A stretch of 64,000 nucleotides of DNA from Fennellomyces sp. T-0311 (taxonomy: Eukaryota; Mucoromycota; Mucoromycetes; Mucorales; Lichtheimiaceae): positions 372,001 through 436,000 of the forward strand of contig JALLLT010000003.1 in NCBI GenBank assembly GCA_025266875.1, given 5' to 3'. The first letter of the stretch is position 1. Each line of letters starts with the position of its first letter. Below, piece by piece: positions 1 through 11,745 of the stretch. The position numbers and the translations under genes are program-made. The notes under the pieces are model-generated. The model made no database searches and was not told where the DNA came from. It saw only the letters and a list, made by a program, of their open reading frames with translations.

Positions 1-1397
1 ATATCGGACTTTTGCTCTGACGGGTATATCCATGGCTGCGGTTTTGATGCATCGAAGAGCTCTTTCTGACCATCCGAATCCACATCAGTATCCAAACAAA
101 CGCCTAGCGATATAATGTCCGTTACCTTGACAGCATCCAAGCCATCCCTCTCCAAGGCAGAAATGTACAGTATCTTGGTAATACTCGGGCATAATGACTG
201 ATACTTCTCAGAGACCTGGCTCAATTCTTCGTCGTTGTATCCCAGCAGATCCATCTGTAACCGTATATTTAGAAACCCAATATGGGATCCAAACCCAGCG
301 TGCTCTCACCTTGTTAAATATTAATGTTGTTGGAAGCTTCATGTCACCTAGGCGTTCAAGAAGGAGCATATCGGCCTTCTTTTCGTGACTTGACGTGGCC
401 CACGATCCATCCACCAAAAGAATCACTAACAAATTACTTAATTCAACTTGAACCACTTTCATACTCCCACAAACGATACCATGATCTGCCTCATCCAAAG
501 TTCTCCATGATGTCGTTACCAGGGTCCTGTTCATCTTGGCATGACGATTGTCGGGTACCACACCGGGAGTATCAAGAAACACCTACGCGAACAGGCCAGA
601 GTTAAAATAGGCGCAATTAGCTTTTTCTTTAAAAACACACCACTTGATGGTTCTCGTTTGTCAGCACCGCCAATACACGATCACGAGTTGTGTGTGCTTT
701 TTGCGACACAACCGATATATCTTCGCCCACAATGGCATTGACAAGAGTTGACTTGCCGGCGTTGGCAGCACCCACCACAGCAACACGAAGTAAATGAGGG
801 TTCTCTGGTTGATTGATCGTACGAGACACCTTGATCATTCGTTCAGCCAAACCAGCTGGCTGTCGTGGTCGCAATTGTTCCAAAACTCGTGGTGGTCCTA
901 TTTCGACATGGTCCGGTCCACTTTTTGACAACTCTTCAACGATCTGTCGTCGTTCGATCGATTTCTTTGCAAGACCAGCTGTGGTCCACCCTGACGCCGA
1001 TTTTGTTGGTTTTACTTGTTCTTTTTCTTGATAATTGACTTGATTCTGTGGTTGTCTTATTTTGGCGTTGCGTTTGGGTTGAATGAGGTCAATCGGTATG
1101 CCCGCTCGTTGCTTTGCACGAGACATTATCGCATAGCTTCGTACATGGCTTGATTCTGGAAGTTTTTTTTTTCTTTTGTAAGATTTGAATGGAGTAGGTT
1201 ACTGCCTTGCTCATACCTGTGCCACGAACTGCCAGACGTGCCAGGCAGGTACAGTACATCGTTGTATAGAGAAGCAGTTGCTCTGTTGAAAATTTAGACT
1301 TTTGACTGTTGCTGCTGAGATGAATGAATGGCTGTGTTATGCCCAATGAACGAACTCTTCTATCTCTATACCGCAAGCGGCAAGCTGAAAGTACCAT
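1..1397 (-). CDS. ERAL1: Mitochondrial Era-like GTPase, 5' part only (C-terminus lies beyond base 1)
   Basis: Era/TrmE-type GTPase; in the family, a chaperone of small-subunit rRNA in mitochondria. The G1 P-loop GAANAGKSTLVN and the following TTRDR stretch (G2 area) lie near 690-760. G3 (FLDTPGV) begins the next exon at 582, and G4 is NKMD, split by an intron near 300. The KH RNA-binding domain expected at the C-terminus is outside the window. Visible introns include 1156-1216, 583-640 and a 54-nt intron inside the DEADH-VILLVDGSW segment; all restore frame. The N-terminus is basic and Ser-rich without early acidic residues, fitting a mitochondrial presequence. Two in-frame starts are possible, 1397 or 1259; the second gives a compact presequence beginning MYCTCLARLAVRG. 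Identity is firm, the start is not. Confidence 0.88.
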
Positions 1398-1714
1398 GCA
1401 ACTGCTAGACAGCCATAACTACAGTTTGGTTCAATTGCCTAGGGTACATATACTATTGAGCATGAATTCTTCGTATCACCGCATATTCATTATTACCGGG
1501 TGAAACTGCTTATGTGCTTTATGCATTCGTTATCAACACTCAAAACATTACATTTAGATATTAATATATTCCATTCTCGTCGTCTGCCTATGTACAAACA
1601 TTGTTGATACACACCATCTTTATATCCATGACCATTCAAAAGTGCTATTCATACAATCAAGCAAAACTACAATCAATTTATAAGCTGTATCGTTTTCCTT
1701 GAAGCGTGTGCGAG

Positions 1715-1996
1715 TCATCGACACTGAGAAACATGGTTGATAGTAACATACCTCTGCCTTTCGCGGAGGGATTTGACACCAAGCACAAACTTTTGGTTTT
1801 GCTCAAGCAACCGGTAGCAATTCTCTAATCCTGCAGCAATCAGTATGGAAAGGCCCAAAGTGAAAAGCACTGGAAATGGAATTTTCTGTATAAAAAAGCT
1901 GAGAAAGTCATTCTCACTACGTATTTCAGCAGAAATACTCCATGGTGCATAGGTATTACCTGGTAACCATGGCAATGGGTCTATATTTTGTCCCAT
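1715..1996 (-). CDS. Small single-pass membrane protein, unrecognised
   Basis: An open frame of up to 93 residues starts with ATG at 1996 (MGQNIDPLPWLPG). One hydrophobic segment near residues 37-56 (FPVLFTLGLSILIAAGLENC) is followed by a polar, basic tail (KSLRERQR). A donor-like GTATGT follows that tail near 1750, so the true C-terminus may be spliced and differ from the open frame. The aromatic, proline-rich N-terminus and clean membrane segment look protein-like, but I recognise no family. It lies upstream of, and on the same strand as, the Era GTPase. Confidence 0.4.
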   Translation of the reverse strand: MGQNIDPLPWLPGNTYAPWSISAEIRSENDFLSFFIQKIPFPVLFTLGLSILIAAGLENCYRLLEQNQKFVLGVKSLRERQRYVTINHVSQCR

Positions 1997-2159
1997 TTCT
2001 ACCTAAAAACCTTGCATACTACGTAGATGAAAGATAAGACTGTACTATTGAAACTCATTAGCATACTCATCGGTAGCTTCCTTTCCATTGGGGCCGATGA
2101 TAATCCAATCAGTGAACGATACGGTAGCCAGACATGGACTCTTGCACAGCATTTACATC

Positions 2160-3542
2160 AAACCTTCTTTGGTTGATACTTGCAAAGAGACTGTCAAAAT
2201 CGATTCCCGTTGTAGAAGACATGGCAAGCAGGGGTAGGTAAGCCAAGACGTCGAAGCACAGCAAATGATAATTGGCGAGCATTGTAAATTGTCAACGATT
2301 CAACGGTGTCGAGCATATGAATGAACTTTTCACCAGCGCCTTCGTCGCAGAAATCGGATCCGCGGTAGAACTTGAGAATTCTGAGCGTTGGAATGGCGGC
2401 GATGATTCGTGGGGTGTTGTATCCAAGCTGTGAAGCGCATCACTCGAAGTTTCGAAATGCCGAGAGGTGTTTGAACAGACCAGCGGCATTTGTGTTTCTG
2501 ACCGACACTTGGTTGCCATGCAATAAAGTATCCCAAAGGGAACGATCGACTTCGAGATGCTTTAGATTCTTCAGACCAGGAAAAATTGTCAGATATTGCC
2601 ACATATCCTTTCAAGTACGACATGTTCAATCTCTTCAAAGCCGGACATTGTCGGAGGTGCGTAAGCAATAAATGGCCGTCGTAATGACCGTGATTTTTTC
2701 CAATGCAACGTATGCAGTCGTTGCATAACATTCAAGAGTTGATACACGTACGGTCATAAACTGATACATGGTCCAAGCAAAGTATTTCCAGCGCAGGACA
2801 ATGTCTGAGCTGATACAGGCATCCAGACCGTCAGCTAGCCAAAAATGATTGTTACAGCTCGAGTCAGTGACTACGAAGCTGAATTTCGGATACCAGAACA
2901 AGAGTGAGCCGGGAAGCACCAAAGACGATACACCCAGTACCATGGCTCTGGGTTGCGGTAGTAGGACCAATGTACCGATATACGATCGCAAGCTATGACT
3001 TATCTTTAAAATATATTCCATTTGCTTCTTGTTCTCCTTAAGGCCGTCCAGCACCAAATACGTGATCGTCGTCGCCGCTTTTTCAATGATGGGGGTGCTT
3101 CTGAAGGTGTCTCATCACTCGAGAGGAAAATGCAACTTTGACAGGTAAAATGTGTACGTTTAGGACATGCGCTGAATATATACATAGTAGTGTTGATTCG
3201 GCGGAGATTTGTTCATAAGTAAAAGATACATCAAAAGTCATTCACATGTCACATTGTTCACTTTGATATGTGTCCAATGGATCTCAAAAAGCTGATAAAG
3301 GTGCTTTGATCGATGAGTTTCCACCCGACTAGCTTCAGATTGTACTGCTTTGTTTTACCTCCTGTGTATTCGGTCGAATCCAGAATTGCGCATTTAACGT
3401 ACCTGCTATATGCAGTGTTGTCGACGTCGATGGTGCCTGGATATATCGCCTGTATCAAGCCATAGTTTTTTTCCATATGTTGTGTACATACTGAGGAACA
3501 AAGCTGTACCAGTTGCGACAGCCGGCCATGCAGATCAGACAA
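2160..3542 (-). pseudogene. Decayed F-box/LRR-type gene with frameshifts and a stop
   Basis: Leucine-rich-repeat text typical of fungal F-box proteins is spread over different minus-strand frames. Readable pieces are LRHCPALEILCLDHVS near 2770, then after a frame change LLLTHLRQCPALKRLNMSYL near 2620-2670, then after another change PGLKNLKHLEVDRSLWDTLL near 2540. A TGA interrupts the repeat near 2445, after which the same frame continues with IPTLRILKFYRGSDFC and ESLTIYNARQL down to about 2230. A 94-residue open piece at 3258-3542 may be the N-terminal part. No single intron set I tried restores one frame. I recognised no F-box motif; the assignment rests on the LRR pattern. The intact gene at 14557-16142 is of the same broad class. 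Confidence 0.6.
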
Positions 3543-3803
3543 TTAAGCTAGCAAGCAGGATACTATTTTAAACGCAAACGTCACTGGTCAACCCATTCAT
3601 GGGTCCCAATTGGCCCTGATACTAGTCGCCTGAAACATTGTCGATGGCTTTGCTCATGTTTTGGTGAAAGCTTGGGTCGTTTATGAGTTACACATCACTT
3701 GATCCTGTTCAACCCTATGCAGAGACTCTCCACAGTGGGCAATGTTCGTAAATTGGACTGCGCTCTGCATGACAACCTTTTCTGATCTTCTCTTTTCAAA
3801 GCC

Positions 3804-5271
3804 ATGAATGCGTCAAGTCAGAGCGTCGAAGAGTGGAGAAAGGATATACAAGAATATATCCCTCAAATACTAGATTACGAACAACCTGACGGCAAAGCAA
3901 TCAATGGTACATCAACCCTCCGTTTTCTTCCTCAACTCAACTTAAAAGTAATACAGCACACTCGTACCGCGAGCAGCTGTTTCGCAATGCATGTCAAACA
4001 GTGTTATGTGACCAAGAACTGGTCTCTGTTGACCATCGAGTGCCGGAATGGAATCAAAGCGCGGAAGAATGGACCGGCAGACGAGAGTTATGGCAAGTCG
4101 ACCCAGAAACTCGAGATCGACTTGCTGAAATAGAACAAATGTGCACGGAAGGAATCGACTGGCCAAAGTACGAAAACATTGACTTGAAAACATCGTTGAA
4201 TATGCTCGAACGGCCGCTGGTGCCATCCACTTTTCGTATTCTTCCGAAATGGTCACTGCAAGATCGAGCCAGAAAACTGCCTGTGATGCCAATGCCCAAA
4301 GTTGGAAACATGAGTAAAGATCTATCGTGTTTCAGGCAAGACTCCCTTGAAGCAACTGGATCAGGCATGCTTATCGATAACAATAATAGTGATCCACGCA
4401 TCGCTATTGAGCCCGGTGTCTATGAACAGTTGTCAGTGCTGGACAGCGATCCGTTTGAACGCAGGGTGGATGCTATCAAGCTTCCTGTAAGTGTCGATCT
4501 GTTCATGACACGCGCAATTTGATTTAGCCAGTTACACAGCTCGGTGAGTGTTTTGCTCAAAGCATCCTTACCCAGGAACAATTGCGCGCGGACGACAAAA
4601 AAGACGACTTGCCCTCCTTTTCCAGCATCGACGAATACCTGCTCGAATACCAAAGCGCAGACAACAGCCTTTCAAAGTCTACACCGGACGAAGAAACGAC
4701 GGATCAAGCGCCAATGGCTGTTGATCCGCTGGCCAGTATTCGCCGCGTGAACGATTACTCAGGAAGCAGGCGGCCACTCGACGGTTTTTTCATGGATCGC
4801 CCCGATCACGTCGAACCAGCCGAAACTGATTCCACGGAACAAGTTAGTCCGGTACCAAGCTACATTTCGACTATCCCTGAGTTTCAGCCCGTGACTCCAC
4901 CCACGAGAATAACGCCCACGCCAAGCAAACGTCCTTCGATCACCACTGGTCAACCCAGTCATCCATGGATGCCTTCTGTGCCTGGTAGTAAACAGAGTCA
5001 GCTGCATGCAATTGTTCCTGACCGACACGTATTATCGCCAGGCCTGCGTTCGCTTGCGTATCCCGCACACATGCCCAACCATCGACCCGCCGACAACGGT
5101 CGAAAACACGAACAATGGAAGCTTGCTGGTCCCAGCAGCTCAGGATTTTCAGCCGAAGCGCACGTCAACAACTTTGTTGCTATGCGAAAGCTTGCCCAAA
5201 GCAGACGATCAACAAGCAACACCTTCTGCGAATTGCAAGGGCTAGTTGAAAAACATCAATTGGATGAATAA
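3804..5271 (+). CDS. Unrecognised, largely disordered protein in three exons
   Basis: Exons 3804-3906, 3957-4486 and 4528-5271 join in frame (phases 1 and 0; AG acceptors at 3955-3956 and 4526-4527), giving about 458 residues. The N-terminal half is moderately ordered and acidic, with a Trp-rich patch (PEWNQSAEEWTGRRELWQVD). The C-terminal half is Pro/Ser/Thr-rich and low in hydrophobics until a last short segment, VNNFVAMRKLAQSRR. I recognise no domain. A meiotic SHOC1/Zip2-like N-terminal region crossed my mind because of that last segment, but support is too weak to name it. The stop codon is three bases from that of the convergent helicase gene. Confidence 0.7.
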
Positions 5272-5274
5272 AAT

Positions 5275-8200
5275 TTACAGGGAGTCATTTGTCATTTGCA
5301 ATTTGCCCAGCAAACGGGCACAATCATGTCCTGTCAAACTATCGTCTTGACATTCCATCACAATCCTCGACCACAACTGGTTTGCTAAAAGAAGGCTTTG
5401 TTTGCCCAGAATGAACAAGTGCCGCCGCGCTCGGGTTAATGCAACGTTGACTCGAGGGCAGTTGTCGATGAAAGAGCTGCTTGTCGTTCGCACCGTGGAC
5501 AGTATAATCACATCTTTTTCGCCACCCTAGTACTTGTTTTAGTATACACGTCGAGCTTCCACGCCTTCTTTTTTTCGCTTACTTGAAACGCATCCACCGT
5601 CGATATCTGTTTATATGATGAGTGAAAAAGACATTATCGGATGAGTGGAGAGCTTTTTTTTATACCTGAACAGTTTGCTTCTTGTCCTGACAAATATTGC
5701 CAACGTACTCGATCAGCTTATCAGCTTGCTCTTTGTCTATAGAAGTATTCTTAATATGACCATTCGATGTAATCAGCTCGCAAAACTTACATAGGGAAAT
5801 GATGCCGATCGAGTTGGGTGATATTCCAAGTTTCAAGAGACCATCGACAAGATGGGCTGCAATAGACACTTCAGTTTCGTTCCAAAACGAATTGGAACGT
5901 GGGTTCTTTTGCTCCTGTCCTCCAACGTCCACAAACATAAGATTCGGCAGTCCATCAATCAGCGGTTTGCGTTCTTCCACACGAACACCGTCCCGTAACT
6001 GGCGACTGTAAAACAGCTTGTTGCTGATTGACGATATGCGAGGATGGCACTGTCATTCATGGTTGAGAGACCTAGTTCAAGCGTATCTTTTTTTTTCTTC
6101 CAAACACTCACTCTGTATTGCGTGCGAAGCATAATTGACTGATGGTTTCGTAAGTGACCATGTCGATAAAGTCAATCAGTCAATAAACTTACCTGGTGTC
6201 CTAACTATATGTTGGGTTAATATCCATGACAAAACACAATGCTCTTCGACACCAACCTCAGTCAACCGATCGAACAGTGTCTTGTCCAACCCTTGTCCCA
6301 CTTTATCCTCGTCAGTATTGGTTGTCACGGTGGGCGGCAACTACGTAAAACCTTACAGATAAACATTGCAATACCCTTTTTATAAACGATTTCACTATAT
6401 ACCTGGAACGGATCACCAATCATGATCAATCGACTCGTACCAAACCGAACAAGTGGAACAAGCGATAATGGCTCTGTCAATTGCGAAGCTTCGTCAACCA
6501 ACGCAAGCGAGAATACGGAATTGCCAAAGATATCAAATGTTGAAGCCATACACGTCGTTCCTACGTTTGAATTTAGTACTGAGTCGTTTTTCTTTTCGAT
6601 ATCCACTTGCCAACAACATCGACTGAACTGAGCTGGATGGTGTTTTCAGTTCGTCTGAACTTTTGAATCGTTGAAGCAATCAGTTCATAATCCTCTTCAG
6701 AGTTTTGCGGATTTTCAAGCATTTGTTCCAGTTCGGCCAATTCTGTATTTTTGTAAGAGATGAGTTGATCATTGGAATAGTCCAAGTGCGAAACGCTTAC
6801 CTTCGTTGCTAGACATCTTGGATCGAATGGTATACGGGAGGATATTTTTGGCAATCTTCTTTAGACTAGATAATATCTAGTGTAAGCCTTTGATCCATCG
6901 ATCAAACAGGTAAATTACCTGCCGACTCGAACAAATGTGTCATATCCGAGTTTATCCAACGACTATAGTATGAGAAATAAGTACTTTTTCATTGGTAATT
7001 TTCATTGTCTTTACCGTAAGAATTCGATCCACAGCCACGTTCTATGGGAATATTCCTTGTTTAGTACACAGAGTGTTATACACGACCTGTTTTACCGTCA
7101 TGGAATACACCAGAGTCCGAAAGATGATCTGTTGCTCTGGTTCGCGCATAATATTGACTGCATCCACGATCTCTCGCAGAAATATGATCAATACGGCCGC
7201 CAAATAACTAGATGAGTTGTTGTTATTATCAACGTATCCCTGTATCGCTTTGCATACCTCTTTCCAGATCCAAATACACCTAAAAGAAACAACGCTGTCA
7301 GCATCCATTATAAAGCAGAAATGATTCCGCTCACCATGCACGAGTGTAATGGGTGATCCTGGCTCATCGTTCCAATTAGGTGCAGCAATAACGGACTTTG
7401 CGACTTGCCGTAACACGCTACATAGGACTAAGTAATAGAGCAGATAACAAAAGGCGATTCCGAATACCTCTCCTGGTCTTCATTCAAAGAAAACGTTTTC
7501 ACCGTTTCCTTTATCTTTTGTTCAACGTTCACATTGTCTTCCGCCGTAAGCTTGATGTATTCTAGAGCAGTAGGCGGGCTATCCTCTGGCTTTTTCCTTT
7601 TTTTCTTGTTGGTGTTTGACATGATAAACGGTAGCAACGGCAGCCTTTCCAGGTTATCATTGAGTGCATCTACCAATATATAAAAAAAGTTCAATTTTCT
7701 CCCTCGATATGTATTATCGAATGAATTACATAGCATCAACATTTCTTGACTCGCAGAAATAGTTCGTATGGCACACACTTGTTGTCGTTCAGTGAAAAGT
7801 GTGTTTGCTACTCGAGCATCGCGGGGTGTAAGGCATTCAATCTAGTTAAAGTCAGGGGATATACAAAGAATCAAACAATGCATGCGTATACCTCTATACG
7901 GCCATCAGAGAAAGGTCCATAAAAAGTAGTCCGTCCAAGAAACGTCGAATGCGAATCTAACGCAGGACTCTTTGCAATGACCCAGATATCATCTAAAAGT
8001 GGTATTGAAAAGTAATGTTTATTGGAAGGATGCTAACAAAGAAAGCTCACTATCTAACAATCTGGTGACACATACCTTTGCTGTACTTTGAATGATGCTC
8101 TCGATTTCTTAATTGCAGACGGTAACGGTCCAATACAGTGATCCTGCCTTCACTCCTATGGACGGTATAAACTTGTTTTCTTTGGATTGAATACCGAGTA

Positions 8201-9881
8201 TGTATACCTTTCAAGACCACATGAAGCATAGAATCCTAACCCTTTAGAACGAAATCCGCGCTCTACATCTCCTCGCTGTACGACCATTTTCTTCATGGTA
8301 TGGTAGAAAATCCCATAGTTGGTCAACAGGATCTATCCATTCAAAATTAAGCTGATGCTTATTTTTCATAGTTATTGCGTATACCTGCAGATGTTCAAGT
8401 ATGATTCTGTGGAATATATCTTTGTAGTGCACCGCGTTACGCTAAATAAAGGCAAGCATTAGACCCAATGACCATCGTCTTGTCCTACTACGTACGAAAC
8501 TGGAGGGAACGGTCTTTGTTCGCTTCAGAGCGGTCCGAGCCTTGACAATAGCCTGAGCTTTGTCGGCTGTGGGGAAAAGGAGAACGAGCGGGACGGAAAC
8601 ACCTTCAATGGTTGGCACCTTGAACGGCTTTGCTGGATGTCTATACACTTTTGCATAAGAATTCAAAACATGCAAAAATACTTTGTAACATACGAAGAGT
8701 TATTCGATGTGTCACGGTTTGCAGAACTACTGGAACCTTCCCCGGGGTCCTGGATATGAGATGCAGCGACAAAGAGAGAGGAACTAGACAGCTTATTAGC
8801 CACTGGCAGAGTATACATCCTTTTGTTACGCTTTTTACCTGGGACCAGGGGTGCGTGATGGTGCGATGCTGCTGCGCGGTGGTTCAATGGGTGGGGCATC
8901 ATTATGCAAATTGTTGTTAGTACGTTTGGATAATCCCACTCGTATCCGGCGTTGAGGAGGTCTTGTGATTATTGTTGGTGTGGGTGCTTCAGATGGTGCA
9001 GGATCCTCGGCCGCGGGTAATCTCGTTGTCCGTTTGCCCAATCCCTTTATTGAAGGTGCACGCATCGGCCTCTCTTCAACAACGGCTGGTGGATCTTGTC
9101 GACTCGCTACACCACTGTCTGTAACACCATTATGGGTTACGCCACTGTCAATCTGCATCGGTTCCACAACATCATCCATCGGTTGCTGATCCATAAATAT
9201 GTTCCTGGTCTGCGGAACCGCATCCTTGCTCTCCAATCCATTCACGGTGTCCGTGGTTATAGGTGAACGAAACCTTGGCAGCTGATTGCTCGCGATGGCA
9301 CGTAGCCGTTTGGGGGCTTGTCGATAGTCATGTGGTTCAGTCTAGCGCGTTGATCCATCAATACGAGGACCGATCGAAAAAGGCTTGTATCCATTACCTG
9401 TTGCTGCGGCGGTGGGGGTGGTGTTTGTGCTAATCGAGGAGTAACAGCGTTCTGAGCAGCGTGGGGGTCTTGACCGGTCAGCGATTCGACGGTGACGAGA
9501 TGGCCATCGAATTCGAGTTCGTCGCCTATGCTCGGCGCACCTGCCTTTGAGAATTTCCTTAAACCACACCAAGGTTAGCAACAGACTATCGCTGCTGTAT
9601 CTTTGTTTACTTGTCAATGTTGTATCCTTTTTCGTCCGTCAACACGAGCTAAAGAAGCGAACAACGTTAGGGACGAGAATGACCCGTCGAATGAGCAGCG
9701 ATGGTAAAACCTTTTTGTTGAAGCTATAAAACTTCATTGTGCCTGATAATAAAAGAGTCGTATTACTATTTCAGCCTTCCCTTCTTTGCGCAGCTATGCA
9801 CTTGCCATCTTGCCATGTTTTATGCTTTTTGAGTTTTTGGGCAGTAAATAATACCACGAACTGAGCAACATAATCTTCCAT
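5275..9881 (-). CDS. ZGRF1: ZGRF1/Mte1-type protein: DUF2439 domain plus SF1 (Upf1/Dna2-class) helicase
   Basis: The N-terminus at 9881 ([20 protein letters not shown], then KTWQDG) is a DUF2439 domain, continuing [12 protein letters not shown] and [15 protein letters not shown] through three introns. A disordered middle (about 8840-9250) follows, then a conserved block with [14 protein letters not shown] near 8400, and [10 protein letters not shown] and [13 protein letters not shown] near 7890-8000. Helicase motifs: Q-type FSLNEDQ, Walker [20 protein letters not shown], motif [11 protein letters not shown], motif III GDPFQ, then a C-terminal [14 protein letters not shown] near 5420. In ZGRF1 and yeast Mte1, these proteins act in recombination and D-loop/R-loop processing. 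Here both the N-terminal domain and the helicase appear in one gene. It has many introns; the first is GC-AG and one exon is 22 nt. Middle exons are approximate. Confidence 0.9.
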
Positions 9882-10042
9882 TCTGCAGCGGGACGACGCG
9901 AAAAAAAAAGGTGCGCAAGTAAAACAATGAAATAGAGCGCGTGCCGCGTTGGATATAATGGTGTGACTCGAAAGCGGGCAAAATTCCCAACTCTTTTCCT
10001 CTCTCCCTCACTCTCTCTCTCTCATCCCTTTGTACCTTCACA
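9882..10042. promoter_or_regulatory. 161-bp shared divergent promoter region
   Basis: This is all the DNA between the start codons of the ZGRF1-type helicase (-) and the DUF262 protein (+). It contains an A-run near 9901-9909 and a pyrimidine (CT) tract at about 9998-10025 just before the DUF262 start. No clear TATA box is visible. The short length implies that both 5' UTRs and core promoters are packed together. Confidence 0.6.
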
Positions 10043-11623
10043 ATGGCAGGCATTCGTGAAAGACCTACCACTCGAGTCCTGACGCTTTGGAAACTCAAGG
10101 GTAAAGCCCCTTTTATGACTAGGCAATCTGGGTGTGAGATTGACGTTATATGCCGTAGATCTACTTGAAAGAGGCCGGATCAACCTGGTACCGTCAAACC
10201 GGAATGGGAACTTGAAAAGAGGGTTTATGAAGGATAATGTTGTAGGATGCGCCGTACCAACGTGAAGTAGTTTGGACAAAGGCCAAAATGTGCGCTCTGA
10301 TCGACTCAATTATGAACAATTACTACATTCCGCCTGTTCTCTTTGCGGTACGAAAGGCGGCGGACGGACGGGTGGTGCGTGTCTGTATCGATGGAAAGCA
10401 GCGGCTTACATCCATTCTGCGGTAAGTCCAGTGTAGCCAAAAGATGTCTTTTCTTCTTTTTTGGGACTCACCGAGTGATGATTGACAGATTCATGCATAA
10501 CGAAATACCGTATACGGAGTTCATCAACGGCCAAAGCGTCGACAAATACTATCACAGCGACATCGGTAAGATAGCCAGCAATCCAAAGGCGCCGTTGACT
10601 CCTAACCCCAGCGGATAGACGATGGCCGCGAATACCTCGACGAACGCGCGCGCGACGAATTTGATCACAGCGAAGTGGTTGTCGGTACGTTTAGGAAAAG
10701 GGGCATCTGAAAGGAAGCGTTCCGGGACTGATCTTTGTCGTTGTAATAGCCGAGTTCTGCAATCTAGATACCGACTCAGAGGTACGTTGTGCGCCCTATT
10801 CGTTTGGTTAACACGACTGTTTACACAACGCACGACACAGATTGAAATCTTCTCACGCGTCCAGCTCGGAACTCCATTGACATCCGCCGAAAAGCTCAAA
10901 GCACACTCGTCGCCCATTGCACGGTACTGCTCAGACGTGTACGATGAGTATCGATCGGATTTGAGTAAGCTCTTTGCGGATGTTCGCTCGCACATCTTCC
11001 AATACGTGTCACAACTGGTGCTGCTTATCTGCAACGACTCCGACAAGTACCAAGGTTCGGTGTTGAAGTTAGAAAAGTTCCTGTCCGACAACGACATCAA
11101 CCCGACGCCCGAACTCAAGCGATACGTGGCCCATGCGCTGAACACCATTGCGCAACTGATCAACGAGTCGCCCGCCATCTTTACCCATCTCGATGGCGAG
11201 AAGAACCCCTTCCGGCCCATGGAGTTCTTGATGTTTGGCTATTACCTGTCGAAATGTCGCCGCCGTCGATCCATCAAGGAGTATGAGGAGGACTGCGTGG
11301 GTCTGCGAAAGCACATGCATGCCAGTCCAACCGGAATTCGTATGGGCAATCCGTGCTACCGGGTTGCTCTGGAATGGATCGACGAGCGGATGGAAATCAC
11401 CGGCCAAACGCCTGCCTTGATCCGAAATCCAGGCTTTGCTTCTTCCACAGACACCGATGAAGCGCCCGAAGAGGATGAAAATGCCGTGGAGGACGCGTTG
11501 GCGTTTTACAAAAAGTCCACCAAACGACCTCTTCGAGACGAGTGTCTGGAAGCGTCGAGCTCCCGTCATCCATCGCGCCCGGTGGCCCGTCGAGGAGGCA
11601 AAGCGCCGCGGGCCAGACATTAA
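10043..11623 (+). CDS. DUF262 (GmrSD N-terminal/ParB-fold NTPase-like) protein
   Basis: Seven exons join in frame: 10043-10100, 10159-10187, 10246-10421, 10499-10565, 10619-10684, 10750-10781 and 10841-11623. The N-terminal half is a DUF262 domain: LLERGRINLDAPYQREVVW holds the family's YQR...W signature, and VCIDGKQRLTSI matches the (V/I)DGQQRLTT nucleotide-site motif with Q changed to K. IEIFSRVQLGTPLTSAEKL is the family's FxRxNxGxxL-like segment. The C-terminus (from about 11420) is acidic, then basic and disordered. In bacteria this domain heads GmrSD-type modification-dependent nucleases; fungi carry stand-alone versions of unknown role. No HNH nuclease (GmrD) part is visible. The start is chosen because it begins the first exon that splices in frame into LTLWKLKDLLERG. 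Confidence 0.88.
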
Positions 11624-11745
11624 AACCGATTTACCCCCGATCTCGCTTTTACCCATCACCACCTCCTATGTATATATAACACTCTAACTTTGCTGTAAAT
11701 TGCTTTGAAAATAAATGCGCCTGGGAAACAAACGAGCACTTTATT

